Source: DATCJY01 sp036562565
Lineage (GTDB): Bacteria > Bacteroidota > Bacteroidia > Flavobacteriales_D > Sanyastnellaceae
NCBI GenBank assembly: GCA_036562565.1
Contig: DATCJY010000011.1
Coordinates: 88,876 to 152,875 of the forward strand
DNA length: 64,000 nt
Reading direction: 5' to 3'
Positions 44,668 through 54,202 of this stretch are shown here, piece by piece (position 1 is the stretch's first letter; each line of letters starts with the position of its first letter). Position numbers and translations under genes: made by a program. The notes under the pieces were generated by a model that worked only from the letters and a program-made list of their open reading frames with translations, had not been told where the DNA came from and made no database searches.

Positions 44668-45885
44668 TTATTTCCATCCAAAATGTTTTTCGGCCATTTC
44701 GCGTATGTTATCGCCAATGGCCAATGCGGCTGTAGCGGCCGGTGAAGGAGCATTGAGGACGTGAATGCTGTGATTGGTGTATTCAATACGGAAGTCATCT
44801 CGGGTATCACCATCCTGACTGAGTAACAACGCGCGCACTCCGGCTCTTCCGGGTTTGATATCATTCATCGTAAGAGATGGAATCAATCGCTGCAAGGTTT
44901 GCAAGAACAGACGCTTTGAAAACGCTCTTCGGTATTCTTCAATACCGAACTTCATGTTATTGAAGAACAACTTCCAGGTTCCGCTATAGGAAAGGGCATC
45001 AAGTGTATCGGTCAGCGAGAAATCGGTTTTGCCATAGCCTTCGCGCTTGAAGGTAAATACCGCATTTGGACCACACTCGATTTCACCATTTACCATGCGT
45101 GTAAAATGCACGCCAAGGAATGGGAAATCAGGATTCGGAACCGGATAAATTAGATTCCTAACCTTGTGTTTAGCTTCATCTGTGAGTTCGTAATAATCAC
45201 CACGGAAACCCACGACTTTCTCCTTGAGTTGGACACCATCCTTGCGAGCGAGGCGGTCAGCCTGCAAACCACCACAGAAGATTAGCTTGCCAGCACTATA
45301 AACTGCTTTATTCGTTACAACACGTGTAAACTCACCATTGCGTTCAAAGGCCAGTGCTTCTTCTGAAGTGTGTACTTCCGATTGTGGTTGTTTGGCTACA
45401 GCCACTTCAGCCATTTTCTCAGTAGCTCCACGGAAGTCAATGATACCGGTACATCCCACGAAGATGCCCTCGGTACCTTCGCAATAGGGCTCTATCTCAC
45501 GAATTTCCTGCGCATTCACTTTGCGCATGTCTTCTATTCCATTGGCCAAACCGTGTTTCCAGATTTTTTCAAGTTGTGGCAACTCCGTGCTGTCTTTTGC
45601 GACAATGAGCTTTCCACATACATCGTGCTTCACCTTGTGCTCTTTGGCAAACTTCACAAGCTCTCTGCGGCCGTTCACACAGTTGGTGGCTTTGAGCGAC
45701 CCCGGCTTGTAATAAATACCGGAGTGGATTACACCACTGTTGTTACCGGTCTGGTGATCGGCCAAACCCTTTTCCTTCTCCAATAAGAGAATTTTCTTGT
45801 CAGGAAAAGCCAATTGTATTTTGTACATCGTAGCTGCACCCACAATGCCGCCCCCGATGATTATGACATCAAAATGTTGTTCCAC
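44668..45885 (-). CDS. lhgO: L-2-hydroxyglutarate oxidase
   Basis: This 405-residue FAD enzyme oxidises L-2-hydroxyglutarate to 2-oxoglutarate and passes the electrons on to oxygen or quinone. The FAD-binding start is D-V-I-I-I-G-G-G-I-V-G-A-A-T, followed by L-L-L-E-K-E, N-S-G-V-I-H-S-G-I-Y-Y and the family block G-P-N-A-V. Near the C-terminus H-V-L-N-A-P-S-P-A-A-T-A-A-L-A-I-G is typical of LhgO/YgaF. It is monocistronic. A TATCTTCG element at 45915-45922 on the minus strand is a plausible promoter. Confidence 0.92.
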   Translation of the reverse strand: MEQHFDVIIIGGGIVGAATMYKIQLAFPDKKILLLEKEKGLADHQTGNNSGVIHSGIYYKPGSLKATNCVNGRRELVKFAKEHKVKHDVCGKLIVAKDSTELPQLEKIWKHGLANGIEDMRKVNAQEIREIEPYCEGTEGIFVGCTGIIDFRGATEKMAEVAVAKQPQSEVHTSEEALAFERNGEFTRVVTNKAVYSAGKLIFCGGLQADRLARKDGVQLKEKVVGFRGDYYELTDEAKHKVRNLIYPVPNPDFPFLGVHFTRMVNGEIECGPNAVFTFKREGYGKTDFSLTDTLDALSYSGTWKLFFNNMKFGIEEYRRAFSKRLFLQTLQRLIPSLTMNDIKPGRAGVRALLLSQDGDTRDDFRIEYTNHSIHVLNAPSPAATAALAIGDNIREMAEKHFGWK

Positions 45886-46304
45886 GTGTTTTTACAGCCT
45901 TTATAGCCAAGGCGCGAAGATACATGACGAATAGTTCAATGTGCTATTGCCTTCTCCTCGTTAAATATGAACCAACACGGAATACGTGATGCACGAGAAG
46001 ACAAACTGAAAATGTCAATTGGCAAGACCTTTTCAAAACACAAGAAGATTGAATGGAATGCCGCTTGCATAGCGTTTTTCATGCAAACACTGATTATTGC
46101 AATCATTGCGCGATAAACGTGTAACAAAGCGCTAAAAAATGAATGCGTATCTTTGTGTCGTTCATTTTAGAACATGTACCCCTGACCGTTTAGGTCATTC
46201 AATTCATCGTTTCGGAAGCGATTCATTCTCGGCCATCGGCTAGTTTTCCCTTGATAGTTTACTGATTTCATATTGCTTCCGGTGCATTAAAAAATAATCG
46301 TACC
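45886..46304. other. intergenic region between lhgO and the trehalose gene
   Basis: This divergent gap contains no convincing gene. It has a TATCTTCG-type element for lhgO (45915-45922, minus) and an exact TATCTTTG (46148-46155, plus) about 150 bases before the trehalose gene, which would have a long leader. A 63-codon minus-strand frame at 45936-46127 was not accepted. Confidence 0.5.
46148..46155 (+). promoter_or_regulatory. candidate -7 element of the trehalose gene
   Basis: TATCTTTG matches TAnnTTTG exactly. It would give an mRNA leader of about 145 bases, the longest in the window, which leaves room for post-transcriptional control. Confidence 0.4.
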
Positions 46305-48530
46305 ATGGAAGAAAGAATACTCATTGTGGCCAATCGCTTGCCTTATAGCATAGAAAAGAAAAACAACAAATTCAAAGTCAAACCATCCAGCGGTGGTCTG
46401 GTTTCTGCCGTCAAATCCATCTCTAACAATAAGCGCATTGTCTGGATTGGAGCGGCTGACTTTAAAGAAGATATCTGGATGGAGTTTCAGAAACAGAACA
46501 TTGAAACAGAAATTGAAATCATCCCGATATTCATCAACAAAAAGCTAGAAACCTTATACTACAACGGTTTCGCAAATTCCGTTGTTTGGCCGCTCTTCCA
46601 CTACTTCCCTTCATTCACGGAGTACACTCCTGAATATTTCGAGGCCTACAAGCACGTGAACGAGTTGTTCGCTGCGAAGGTCAAAACGGTAGCGAGAACA
46701 TCAGATGTTGTATGGATTCATGATTATCACCTCATGCTTTTGCCTGCTATGCTTAAGACGGGCGACACTCCTATCAGCAGCAGTTTTTTTCTGCATATCC
46801 CTTTTCCCACACATGAGCTGCTACGACTCATGCCTGACCATTGGCGCAATGCTATTTTGAAAAGCCTTCTATGTGCGGATGTTGTTGGCTTCCATACAGA
46901 CGAATATGTATTTCACTTTAAGAAAAGCCTGGAGTTCTTTTTGGGCATCCATTACAAAGGAGATAAAATTGCTCAAGAGAGTCATACTACGAAAATCAGC
47001 AGTTATCCCATTAGCATTGATTACGACCAATTCCACTCAGCTTATGATCATCCTGAAGTAGCACACACACGCACTTTGATTCGTAACAAATACCGCAATC
47101 GCAAGATTGTATTCTCACTGGACAGACTGGATTACAGCAAAGGAGTAATCAACCGACTGGAGGGATACGAGCAATTGCTCAAGACCACTCCATCAATACA
47201 TGGCAAGGTCGCCCTTATCATCAACGTGATTCCATCGCGAGAAGAGATAAATCGTTATGCGGAGCGAAAGCATATCATTGAAGAATGCATCAGTCGTATC
47301 AATGGCGCTTATGGCACCTTCCTTTGGCAACCCATCGTTTATCAATACCAGCACCTATCGTTTCATGATTTGATTGCGTGCTATACCGGTTGTGATGTAG
47401 CATTGGTAACACCGTTGCGCGATGGAATGAATTTAATTGCGAAAGAATTTGTTGCCTCACGCAAAGACCGGCAAGGCTGCCTTATCCTGAGTGAACTCGC
47501 GGGAGCCTCCAATGAATTGAAGGGTGCTTTGCTCGTGAACCCCAATGACATTAATGCCATACAATCCGCGCTTTACAAAGCTTTCAAGATGAAGCCCAAG
47601 GAACAGGAAGCGCGCATGCAAGAGATGCAACAACATCTCATGGAGCATGATGTGAAAGCTTGGGCCAATTCATTCTTAAATGATGTAAAGCAATTGCGCA
47701 TGGAGAATACACAAGCCTTATCACACCGGTTGACAAGTGAAGACCAATCCGTGATATTTCATGATTATCAGCACAGCGAAAGCCGATTAATCTTATTGGA
47801 CTATGATGGCACGCTCATTCGCTTCTTTGATAATCCGCAAGATGCGGCTCCCGATATCCATATCAAGAGCATGCTTACAGCGCTTGCTGCAGATAGGCGC
47901 AACAGAGTCGTCATCATCAGTGGGCGCGACACTAAAACATTGAATGATTGGTTTGGTGCTTTGCCCATAGACTTGGTGGCTGAACATGGTTCTCAATACA
48001 AGAAGGCGGAAAAGACTTTATGGAAAGAGATGAGTGACCGCCCACCAATTTGGAAAGCCAAAGTGCTACCGTTGTTGCAACAGTACACAGCGCTTTATCC
48101 CGACACATTCATTGAAGAAAAAGAACATGCAATCGCTTGGCATTACCGTCCCTCAACCGATGAAAAAATTGAAGAATACAAAATCAATCTATGCCGCGAA
48201 TTGATTTTGCTCAATCATGAAAAGGAGTTTGAAATAATGTGTGGCAATAAGGTCTTGGAAGTAAAAACCAACAACGTGAACAAAGGAACATTTGTGAGCA
48301 ATTTGTTGACCAAGGTGGAATTTGATTTTGTGCTTGCCATTGGTGATGACACAACGGATGAAGACATGTTCAATGTTCTCAATGAAGCACATCATCACAC
48401 CATCAAAGTTGGATTTGTACCGACAGCTGCACGTTCCAACGTACAAGGGCCATCCACGGTGTTGTCCTTCCTACATGCGCTATCGGAGCTAAGAAGCTTT
48501 GAAAAATCCACCAAGCTCATGAAAGCATGA
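46305..48530 (+). CDS. bifunctional trehalose-6-phosphate synthase / phosphatase
   Basis: The 741-residue fusion makes trehalose in one polypeptide. The GT20 synthase part (about 1-470) has V-A-N-R-L-P, W-I-H-D-Y-H-L-M, H-I-P-F-P and S-L-D-R-L-D-Y-S-K-G. D-G-M-N-L-I-A-K-E-F is the sugar-nucleotide site. A HAD phosphatase part (about 490-735) has D-Y-D-G-T, V-V-I-I-S-G-R-D and G-D-D-T-T-D-E-D. The synthase uses UDP- or ADP-glucose and the phosphatase releases trehalose, a compatible solute. OtsA and OtsB are separate in E. coli. Its stop is only 10 bases from that of the converging aminotransferase gene. Confidence 0.94.
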   Translation: MEERILIVANRLPYSIEKKNNKFKVKPSSGGLVSAVKSISNNKRIVWIGAADFKEDIWMEFQKQNIETEIEIIPIFINKKLETLYYNGFANSVVWPLFHYFPSFTEYTPEYFEAYKHVNELFAAKVKTVARTSDVVWIHDYHLMLLPAMLKTGDTPISSSFFLHIPFPTHELLRLMPDHWRNAILKSLLCADVVGFHTDEYVFHFKKSLEFFLGIHYKGDKIAQESHTTKISSYPISIDYDQFHSAYDHPEVAHTRTLIRNKYRNRKIVFSLDRLDYSKGVINRLEGYEQLLKTTPSIHGKVALIINVIPSREEINRYAERKHIIEECISRINGAYGTFLWQPIVYQYQHLSFHDLIACYTGCDVALVTPLRDGMNLIAKEFVASRKDRQGCLILSELAGASNELKGALLVNPNDINAIQSALYKAFKMKPKEQEARMQEMQQHLMEHDVKAWANSFLNDVKQLRMENTQALSHRLTSEDQSVIFHDYQHSESRLILLDYDGTLIRFFDNPQDAAPDIHIKSMLTALAADRRNRVVIISGRDTKTLNDWFGALPIDLVAEHGSQYKKAEKTLWKEMSDRPPIWKAKVLPLLQQYTALYPDTFIEEKEHAIAWHYRPSTDEKIEEYKINLCRELILLNHEKEFEIMCGNKVLEVKTNNVNKGTFVSNLLTKVEFDFVLAIGDDTTDEDMFNVLNEAHHHTIKVGFVPTAARSNVQGPSTVLSFLHALSELRSFEKSTKLMKA

Positions 48531-48540
48531 AAAGAGCGCA

Positions 48541-49680
48541 TCAGATTTTACTCAAAATCTTCGCGGCCTCTTTGAGCGTCTTTTCGTCCTTCGCAAAGCA
48601 GAAACGCAAGACCTTCTCATCCATTCTGTCCGGATAGAAAACGGAACATGGAATGCTCGCTATCTTAAATTCTTTGGTGAGACGAACCGCAAGGTCAATG
48701 TCTCTCTCATTGAACATTCCCTCAAAGCAAAGACTTTGGAAATAAGTGCCTGAGCTGGGCGTGAATTTGAAGCGAGAATTTTTAATGCCCTCCAGAAAAA
48801 GGTCGCGCTTGTCCTGATAGAACTGTGACAGACTCAAATAGGTTTGCTCATCCTCAAGGTAATCAGCCAGCGCATACTGAACAGGAGTGTTCACTGAGAA
48901 CACATTGTATTGATGCACTTTTCTGTACTCAGCCATCATGGCAGCCGGGCCGCAGATATAGCCCATCTTCCATCCTGTAGTGTGGAATGTTTTACCAAAG
49001 GAAAACACACACAGCGATTGAGCTGCAAGCTTTGGGAAACGCGACACACTCTGGTGTTCTTGTCCATCAAAGATGATGTGCTCATACACCTCATCACTGA
49101 GCACAATGATATTGGTTCCGGCCACCAATTTCTCCAACTGCTGCATGTCTTCTTTGGTCATACACATACCACTCGGATTGTGGGGTGTATTCAACACAAT
49201 CATGCGTGTTTTGTGGTTGATGAGCTTCTTGACGTGGTTCCAGTTGATTTTATAATCGGGATAGTTGAGATCCATCCACACCGGTTTACCACCATTAATT
49301 TGGATGGCAGGAGCATAGCAATCGTATGCAGGAGCAAATAAAATGACTTCATCGCCCTCATGCACGAGTGCAGTAATAGCAGTATAAATAGCCTGCGTAC
49401 CTCCCGCGGTAATGGTGATTTCGGTATCCGCATCATAACGATGCCCATAGAGTTTTTCCACCTTATGCGAGAGCACATCGCGCAGCTCCTTCACACCGGC
49501 CATCGGTGCATATTGGTTAAACCCCTTTTTAATGTATTTCTCAACGAGTTTCCCAAGTCGTGGGTCAATTTCGAAATTGGGAAACCCTTGGCCTAAATTG
49601 ATGGCACCAACTTCATTGGCCAGTGCAGACATAGTAGAGAATATGGTTACACCAACATTGGGTAATTTCGAATTGATCAC
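48541..49680 (-). CDS. methionine aminotransferase-like PLP enzyme (YbdL type)
   Basis: The 379-residue class I aminotransferase resembles YbdL, which prefers methionine, histidine and phenylalanine. It has N-L-G-Q-G-F-P-N-F near the start, T-A-G-G-T-Q-A-I-Y, N-T-P-H-N-P-S-G, the Schiff-base Lys in F-S-F-G-K-T-F-H-T-T-G-W-K-M-G-Y and R-F-C-F-A-K at the end. I start at GTG 49680 (then I-N-S-K-L-P-N-V-G), where the family starts. A TATTTTCG element at 49732-49739 on the minus strand lies inside the longer frame and favours this shorter start. Confidence 0.88.
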   Translation of the reverse strand: MINSKLPNVGVTIFSTMSALANEVGAINLGQGFPNFEIDPRLGKLVEKYIKKGFNQYAPMAGVKELRDVLSHKVEKLYGHRYDADTEITITAGGTQAIYTAITALVHEGDEVILFAPAYDCYAPAIQINGGKPVWMDLNYPDYKINWNHVKKLINHKTRMIVLNTPHNPSGMCMTKEDMQQLEKLVAGTNIIVLSDEVYEHIIFDGQEHQSVSRFPKLAAQSLCVFSFGKTFHTTGWKMGYICGPAAMMAEYRKVHQYNVFSVNTPVQYALADYLEDEQTYLSLSQFYQDKRDLFLEGIKNSRFKFTPSSGTYFQSLCFEGMFNERDIDLAVRLTKEFKIASIPCSVFYPDRMDEKVLRFCFAKDEKTLKEAAKILSKI

Positions 49681-49907
49681 AATAGAAAATAGTTTTAATT
49701 CAAGTTTTGCGGTTCGCTGGAACCACAGTGGCGAAAATACACTATGGCCCAAAAATCCATTTGCATCTTTATCAACGAAACCGACTGTTTATTTTATGAA
49801 TAGCAGGTATGAAGCCTGTTTTTCAAGCAAGGCGGAGCGGGATAATTCGTTGAAAATTATCTGCCCATAGCAGGGTATTTTAGCTGGTGAAAACCATGTG
49901 TCCTGAG

Positions 49908-49933
49908 TATTTTCGCGCCTTGAAATAAGGCGT
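49908..49933 (+). promoter_or_regulatory. candidate -7 element and leader hairpin of purL
   Basis: TATTTTCG at 49908-49915 is a one-base variant of TAnnTTTG. It is followed at once by a 6-bp stem-loop (49917-49922 with 49928-49933). The purL ATG lies 40 bases downstream. Confidence 0.35.
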
Positions 49934-49972
49934 ATCGTTTACGCTGCAATTTTTACATACCATATCAACAAT

Positions 49973-52210
49973 ATGTCTGCATCTACAGCCCTCGCAACCA
50001 TTGAGCAAGCCCGTGAAATGGGGTTGCGCGATGACGAATTTGACAAAATCAAAGAAATTCTTGGCCGCACTCCCAACTTCACGGAAATGTGCATTTATTC
50101 CGTGATGTGGAGCGAGCACTGCTCCTACAAGAACAGTATTAAATGGCTCAAAACTTTGCCAAAAGACGGACCGCACATGCTGGTGAAGGCCGGAGAGGAA
50201 AACGCGGGGCTAGTAGATATTGGTGACGGACTCGGTTGTGCATTCAAGATTGAGAGCCACAACCACCCGAGCGCCATTGAGCCTTACCAAGGTGCCGCAA
50301 CCGGTGTGGGTGGTATCAACCGCGACATCTTTACCATGGGTGCGCGCCCGATTGCTCAGCTCAACTCCTTGCGTTTCGGCAGGCTGGACAATCCAAAGAC
50401 CAAGTGGTTGCTCAGCGGAGTGGTGAAAGGTATCGGTGACTACGGCAACGCATTCGGTATTCCAACCGTAGGTGGCGAGGTTTATTTCGATGAAAGCTAT
50501 CAAGCCAACCCACTGGTGAATGCGATGTCCGTTGGTTTGGTTGACACCTCAAAAATTATTTCAGCAAAAGCAAAAGGCGTTGGAAACCCTGTGTTTATTG
50601 TTGGTTCCGCTACAGGAAAAGACGGTATTAAAGGCGCTTCCTTCGCATCAAAAGATATTACAGCCGACAGTGCTAACGACCTACCGAGCGTTCAGGTGGG
50701 CGACCCCTTCCAAGAGAAGTTGCTCCTAGAGGCGACTATGGAATTGGCACAGACCGATGCCATTGCCGGTATGCAAGACATGGGGGCAGCCGGTATCACT
50801 TGCAGTACTTCCGAAATGAGTGCCGGTGGTGGTGTAGGAATGGACATTCACCTCGACCGTGTGCCCACCCGCCAGGCCGGTATGCAACCATTCGAAATCC
50901 TCCTCAGTGAATCACAAGAGCGCATGCTGATTGTGGTGAAAAAAGGCAAGGAGAAAATCGTTACCGACATCTTTGAAAAATGGGATTTGAATGCTGTAGA
51001 AATCGGTGTGGTAACAGAAGGCAATACCCTGCGCTACTTCATGCACGGTGAATTGGTGGCTGAAGTTCCTGCTAAGAGTCTAGTATTGGGCGGAGGAGCT
51101 CCTGTTTATGAGCGCGAATACACTGAGCCGGCTTACTACCGCGAAGCGAAGAAATTCAATATAGACCAAGTACAAGAGCCAACGGATTATGTAGTGGTAG
51201 CCCGCACCCTCATGGCCAACCCTAACATTGCCAGCAAGCGTTGGATCTACGAACAATATGACAGCATGGTGGGAACAGTGAACATGACCACTAACAAACC
51301 ATCAGACGCTGCTGTGGTAAACATCAAAAACACCAACAAAGCCATTGTTCTAACTGTGGACTGCAACGGCCGTCACGTGAACAACGACCCCGAAGTGGGC
51401 ACCATGATTGCAGTAGCTGAAGCCGCGCGCAACATCGTGTGCAGTGGAGGTGAGCCAAGTGCTATTACCAACTGCCTCAACTTCGGAAATCCTTACAACC
51501 CTGAAGTGTATTGGCAATTTGTGGGAGCTATCAAAGGAATGAGCGCTGCTTGTAAGAAATTCCAAACACCTGTAACCGGTGGTAACGTGAGCTTCTACAA
51601 CCAAACTGTTGATGATGACGGTAGCGCCAAGCCAGTATTCCCTACTCCTACCATCGGTATGTTGGGAGTAATGAAAGATAAGTCATTGCACACCACGCTT
51701 GACTTCAAATACAAAGGTGACCTCATTTACTTGCTCGGTGTTTCTCGCGATGACATCAACTCATCAGAATACCTCGCAACCATTCACGGTATCAAAAACA
51801 CACCTGCTCCATACTTCGACCTTGAAGAAGAATATAACCTGCAGCAATGTGTATCCAAATTGATTAAGAACAACTTCATCAGTTCTGCTCACGATGTGAG
51901 CGATGGTGGTTTGTTCGTAACACTATGTGAGATGGGCTTCCCTAACTCACTCGGTTTTGACATCCACACCGATACCGAAGTGCGCAAAGACGCCTTCTTG
52001 TTCGGTGAATCGCAAAGTCGTGTTGTGGTAACGGTGGTGGAAGACTACGAAGAAGAGTTCCTCGATTTTGTAACCGAGCACAATGTGCAAGTGATGTTGC
52101 TCGGTCATGTCACCAAAGGCCGTATCACCATTGACGAACAGAACTTCGGTTACATCGAAGATTACCGTCAACTATACGACAACAGCATCGCTGAAGAAAT
52201 GGCGCGATAA
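49973..52210 (+). CDS. purL: phosphoribosylformylglycinamidine synthase, small-form PurL
   Basis: PurL converts FGAR to FGAM with ATP and glutamine-derived ammonia in purine synthesis. The 745-residue sequence has the active-site stretch Y-K-N-S-I-K, the S-H-N-H-P-S-A-I-E-P-Y-Q-G-A-A-T-G-V-G-G block, D-M-G-A-A-G-I-T-C and T-G-G-N-V-S-F-Y-N. Length and lack of a C-terminal glutaminase domain mark the small form, which needs PurS and PurQ. Neither is next to it. A terminator follows at 52249-52283. Confidence 0.95.
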   Translation: MSASTALATIEQAREMGLRDDEFDKIKEILGRTPNFTEMCIYSVMWSEHCSYKNSIKWLKTLPKDGPHMLVKAGEENAGLVDIGDGLGCAFKIESHNHPSAIEPYQGAATGVGGINRDIFTMGARPIAQLNSLRFGRLDNPKTKWLLSGVVKGIGDYGNAFGIPTVGGEVYFDESYQANPLVNAMSVGLVDTSKIISAKAKGVGNPVFIVGSATGKDGIKGASFASKDITADSANDLPSVQVGDPFQEKLLLEATMELAQTDAIAGMQDMGAAGITCSTSEMSAGGGVGMDIHLDRVPTRQAGMQPFEILLSESQERMLIVVKKGKEKIVTDIFEKWDLNAVEIGVVTEGNTLRYFMHGELVAEVPAKSLVLGGGAPVYEREYTEPAYYREAKKFNIDQVQEPTDYVVVARTLMANPNIASKRWIYEQYDSMVGTVNMTTNKPSDAAVVNIKNTNKAIVLTVDCNGRHVNNDPEVGTMIAVAEAARNIVCSGGEPSAITNCLNFGNPYNPEVYWQFVGAIKGMSAACKKFQTPVTGGNVSFYNQTVDDDGSAKPVFPTPTIGMLGVMKDKSLHTTLDFKYKGDLIYLLGVSRDDINSSEYLATIHGIKNTPAPYFDLEEEYNLQQCVSKLIKNNFISSAHDVSDGGLFVTLCEMGFPNSLGFDIHTDTEVRKDAFLFGESQSRVVVTVVEDYEEEFLDFVTEHNVQVMLLGHVTKGRITIDEQNFGYIEDYRQLYDNSIAEEMAR

Positions 52211-52248
52211 TTCGTCCGTTCATTTTTTATAGATAGGGTTAAAAAAAT

Positions 52249-52283
52249 AAAGGGGAGAAGTTGTACAAGCTTCTCCCTTTTTT
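52249..52283 (+). terminator. rho-independent terminator of purL
   Basis: An 8-bp GC-containing stem (52253-52260 with 52270-52277) extends through a G-T pair and A-T pairs and is followed by six T. Confidence 0.85.
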
Positions 52284-52304
52284 ATTGATTACATCTATCC
52301 TGAA

Positions 52305-52979
52305 TTACTGTGGAATTCGAAACACGATTCCAACATTCAAATCTAGAGCAGCTGCATTTAATGTCCCATTGAGTAGGTTCAAGGGTATACCGGTCAATTC
52401 CACTCCTTTCAAATTAAATGAATGAGCAATAACGCCCACGTTGAAATTGATGCCTACTGGACCGGTACCAAAGAATTTTATAAATCCAAGATTCATTTTA
52501 TAGCCAGGTCCACGCCATTTGATTTTGACTTCATCTGATAGCCAGCCCGTTCCAATTTTCTCGCGCATTTCCAAATAAGTCGAGCCAACTCCTGCTCCTA
52601 AATACAGACGTGAATTCTCTCTATTCATGAGCGTAAGTTCCACTCCCAAACCCATATACCGAAAACGATTTGATTGCGCATTGTTCCCATTGTTTTCATA
52701 TAAGTATGTACCAAACCGTGTATCCAGTCCTACATTGAATCGTTCCGATATTTCATAACGCAGTTCCAATGGAAAATGAACTGTACTAGCACCTCCATTA
52801 TCTGAATAGTGACCTTTAACCGGATATCCCAAAGAATTAACCGTATATTTCAATTCAGTGGTTGTGTTATAACCTCCAACTCCAGCTCCTAAACGAATCT
52901 GGAATTCTTTATGGCGCTGCGTCCATCCTTGGATTGACAAAATAGATAACATGATTATAAAAAGTAGTCTGGTCATCAT
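52305..52979 (-). CDS. hypothetical outer-membrane beta-barrel protein
   Basis: The 224-residue protein has a signal peptide (to about residue 20, W-T-Q) and alternating strands such as F-Q-I-R-L-G-A-G-V-G-G-Y, F-N-V-G-L-D-T-R-F-G-T-Y-L-Y and V-G-I-N-F-N-V-G-V. It ends with L-D-L-N-V-G-I-V-F-R-I-P-Q, in keeping with an outer-membrane barrel of about ten strands. I do not recognise a more specific family. It lies 16 bases after the Omp85-like gene and is probably co-transcribed. Confidence 0.6.
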   Translation of the reverse strand: MMTRLLFIIMLSILSIQGWTQRHKEFQIRLGAGVGGYNTTTELKYTVNSLGYPVKGHYSDNGGASTVHFPLELRYEISERFNVGLDTRFGTYLYENNGNNAQSNRFRYMGLGVELTLMNRENSRLYLGAGVGSTYLEMREKIGTGWLSDEVKIKWRGPGYKMNLGFIKFFGTGPVGINFNVGVIAHSFNLKGVELTGIPLNLLNGTLNAAALDLNVGIVFRIPQ

Positions 52980-52995
52980 AGTTTACTATGCTTAA

Positions 52996-54189
52996 TTAAA
53001 AAGCTTCATTCAAGGTTAGATAAAACACAAATGGATTCTTGTGTTGAATATTGTCTAACGCTCCAAACCCAATCGGTGCGCTAACATCCAGACGAATATT
53101 CGTTTTCTTCTCTTTATCAAAAGCATAACGCAAGCCAAGTCCCGCACTGAGGTAATCATGATGAAAGGAGAGTTTTTCTATCCCTGTTCCCATCACGGCA
53201 TAATTCCAGAAAGCAGTTGCGCCCCAACGTTTGTAGAAATAGCCGCGCACCTCTCCTTGGTAAAGGAATAAGGCATTGTCTCTGTATCGTCCGTATAGAA
53301 AGCCGCGCATACGTTTATCGCTGCCAATGCTGGCTAATTGGTTAAACGGCACATTGCCGGTTGTTATATCTACAAACAACATGGTACCCAGCGACCAATG
53401 ACGAGTAAGCGTATGAAAAACACGCGCATCCACACGATAACGCTGAAATGCAAAATCACTTCCCCAATGCTTAGCCTGATCCTGTGCTACGAGTTCCAGA
53501 TAATATCCGTTTGTGCTGAAATAGACATTATCCCTGGAATCATACATCAGTACCAGCCCAGGGCCACTTGAAATACCGCCATTGCCACCTACAATGTTTC
53601 CGCTCGTAAGCCATGGACTTTTCTCTTTGTGATAAATCTGGTAATTCTCATACCACCAACGCAAGCCGGCAAACCAATGTTGCGTTAGTTTTCGTAAATA
53701 GTTGATTCGGAATAAAGGAAAGCGCACATGATAATTCTCTGAAATGCCATCTAGGTTATTGGCACCCACTCCATAGAAATCGTAATTAAAATCGTTGTAT
53801 TCAAATTGTCCAAAGAGGGTGTGAGAGCGTTCCTTCCAATAAAGATTGAAAGGCAAAGCCACACTCATCTGTCCCTTTTGTGTGATAACAGCACTTAGCT
53901 GAAGCTGACTTGCCGGAGAGATGGAATCATGCTTGGCGAAGTAAAAGTTGAAAGCTGAAGCTGCGCCAATGGCCACTCCGGTTTCCGGCTTGTAGTATCC
54001 AATGGGCAAAAGCATCCAGGAGGAACTGCCAGGCACTTGGGAATTCTGCGCTAACACGCGTGGTGTATAAACCAGCCATACAGCCAGCATTACCAGCGCA
54101 AGGAATGTTTTATGTTTGGACGTGTTCAAATGCGTGTGGAACGTATCCCGGCAAAAATGGTGAACGCACTCGTATTCCCGAACATTCAT
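52996..54189 (-). CDS. BamA/TamA-type (Omp85) surface-antigen barrel
   Basis: The 397-residue protein has a signal region ending V-L-A-Q at about 48 and a bacterial surface antigen (Omp85) barrel without POTRA domains. The L6-loop motif is seen as M-R-G-F-L-Y-G-R-Y-R-D-N near residue 296, and strands such as G-P-G-L-V-L-M-Y-D-S-R-D-N resemble the R-G-F-x-x-x-R/G-Y group. It is likely an outer-membrane transporter or assembly factor of small type. The ATG at 54189 leaves a long N-terminal region before the signal; a TTG at 54129 would give a more normal signal peptide. Confidence 0.75.
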   Translation of the reverse strand: MNVREYECVHHFCRDTFHTHLNTSKHKTFLALVMLAVWLVYTPRVLAQNSQVPGSSSWMLLPIGYYKPETGVAIGAASAFNFYFAKHDSISPASQLQLSAVITQKGQMSVALPFNLYWKERSHTLFGQFEYNDFNYDFYGVGANNLDGISENYHVRFPLFRINYLRKLTQHWFAGLRWWYENYQIYHKEKSPWLTSGNIVGGNGGISSGPGLVLMYDSRDNVYFSTNGYYLELVAQDQAKHWGSDFAFQRYRVDARVFHTLTRHWSLGTMLFVDITTGNVPFNQLASIGSDKRMRGFLYGRYRDNALFLYQGEVRGYFYKRWGATAFWNYAVMGTGIEKLSFHHDYLSAGLGLRYAFDKEKKTNIRLDVSAPIGFGALDNIQHKNPFVFYLTLNEAF

Positions 54190-54202
54190 TCATTGATTCA
54201 CG

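Noticed and set aside
45936..46127. 63-codon minus-strand reading frame in the lhgO / trehalose gap
   Set aside because: No recognisable domain, no promoter or ribosome-binding context, and composition like the surrounding non-coding bases.
49681..49752. 24-residue extension of the methionine aminotransferase from a TTG
   Set aside because: The added residues do not fit the family and a TAnnTTCG promoter element lies within them.
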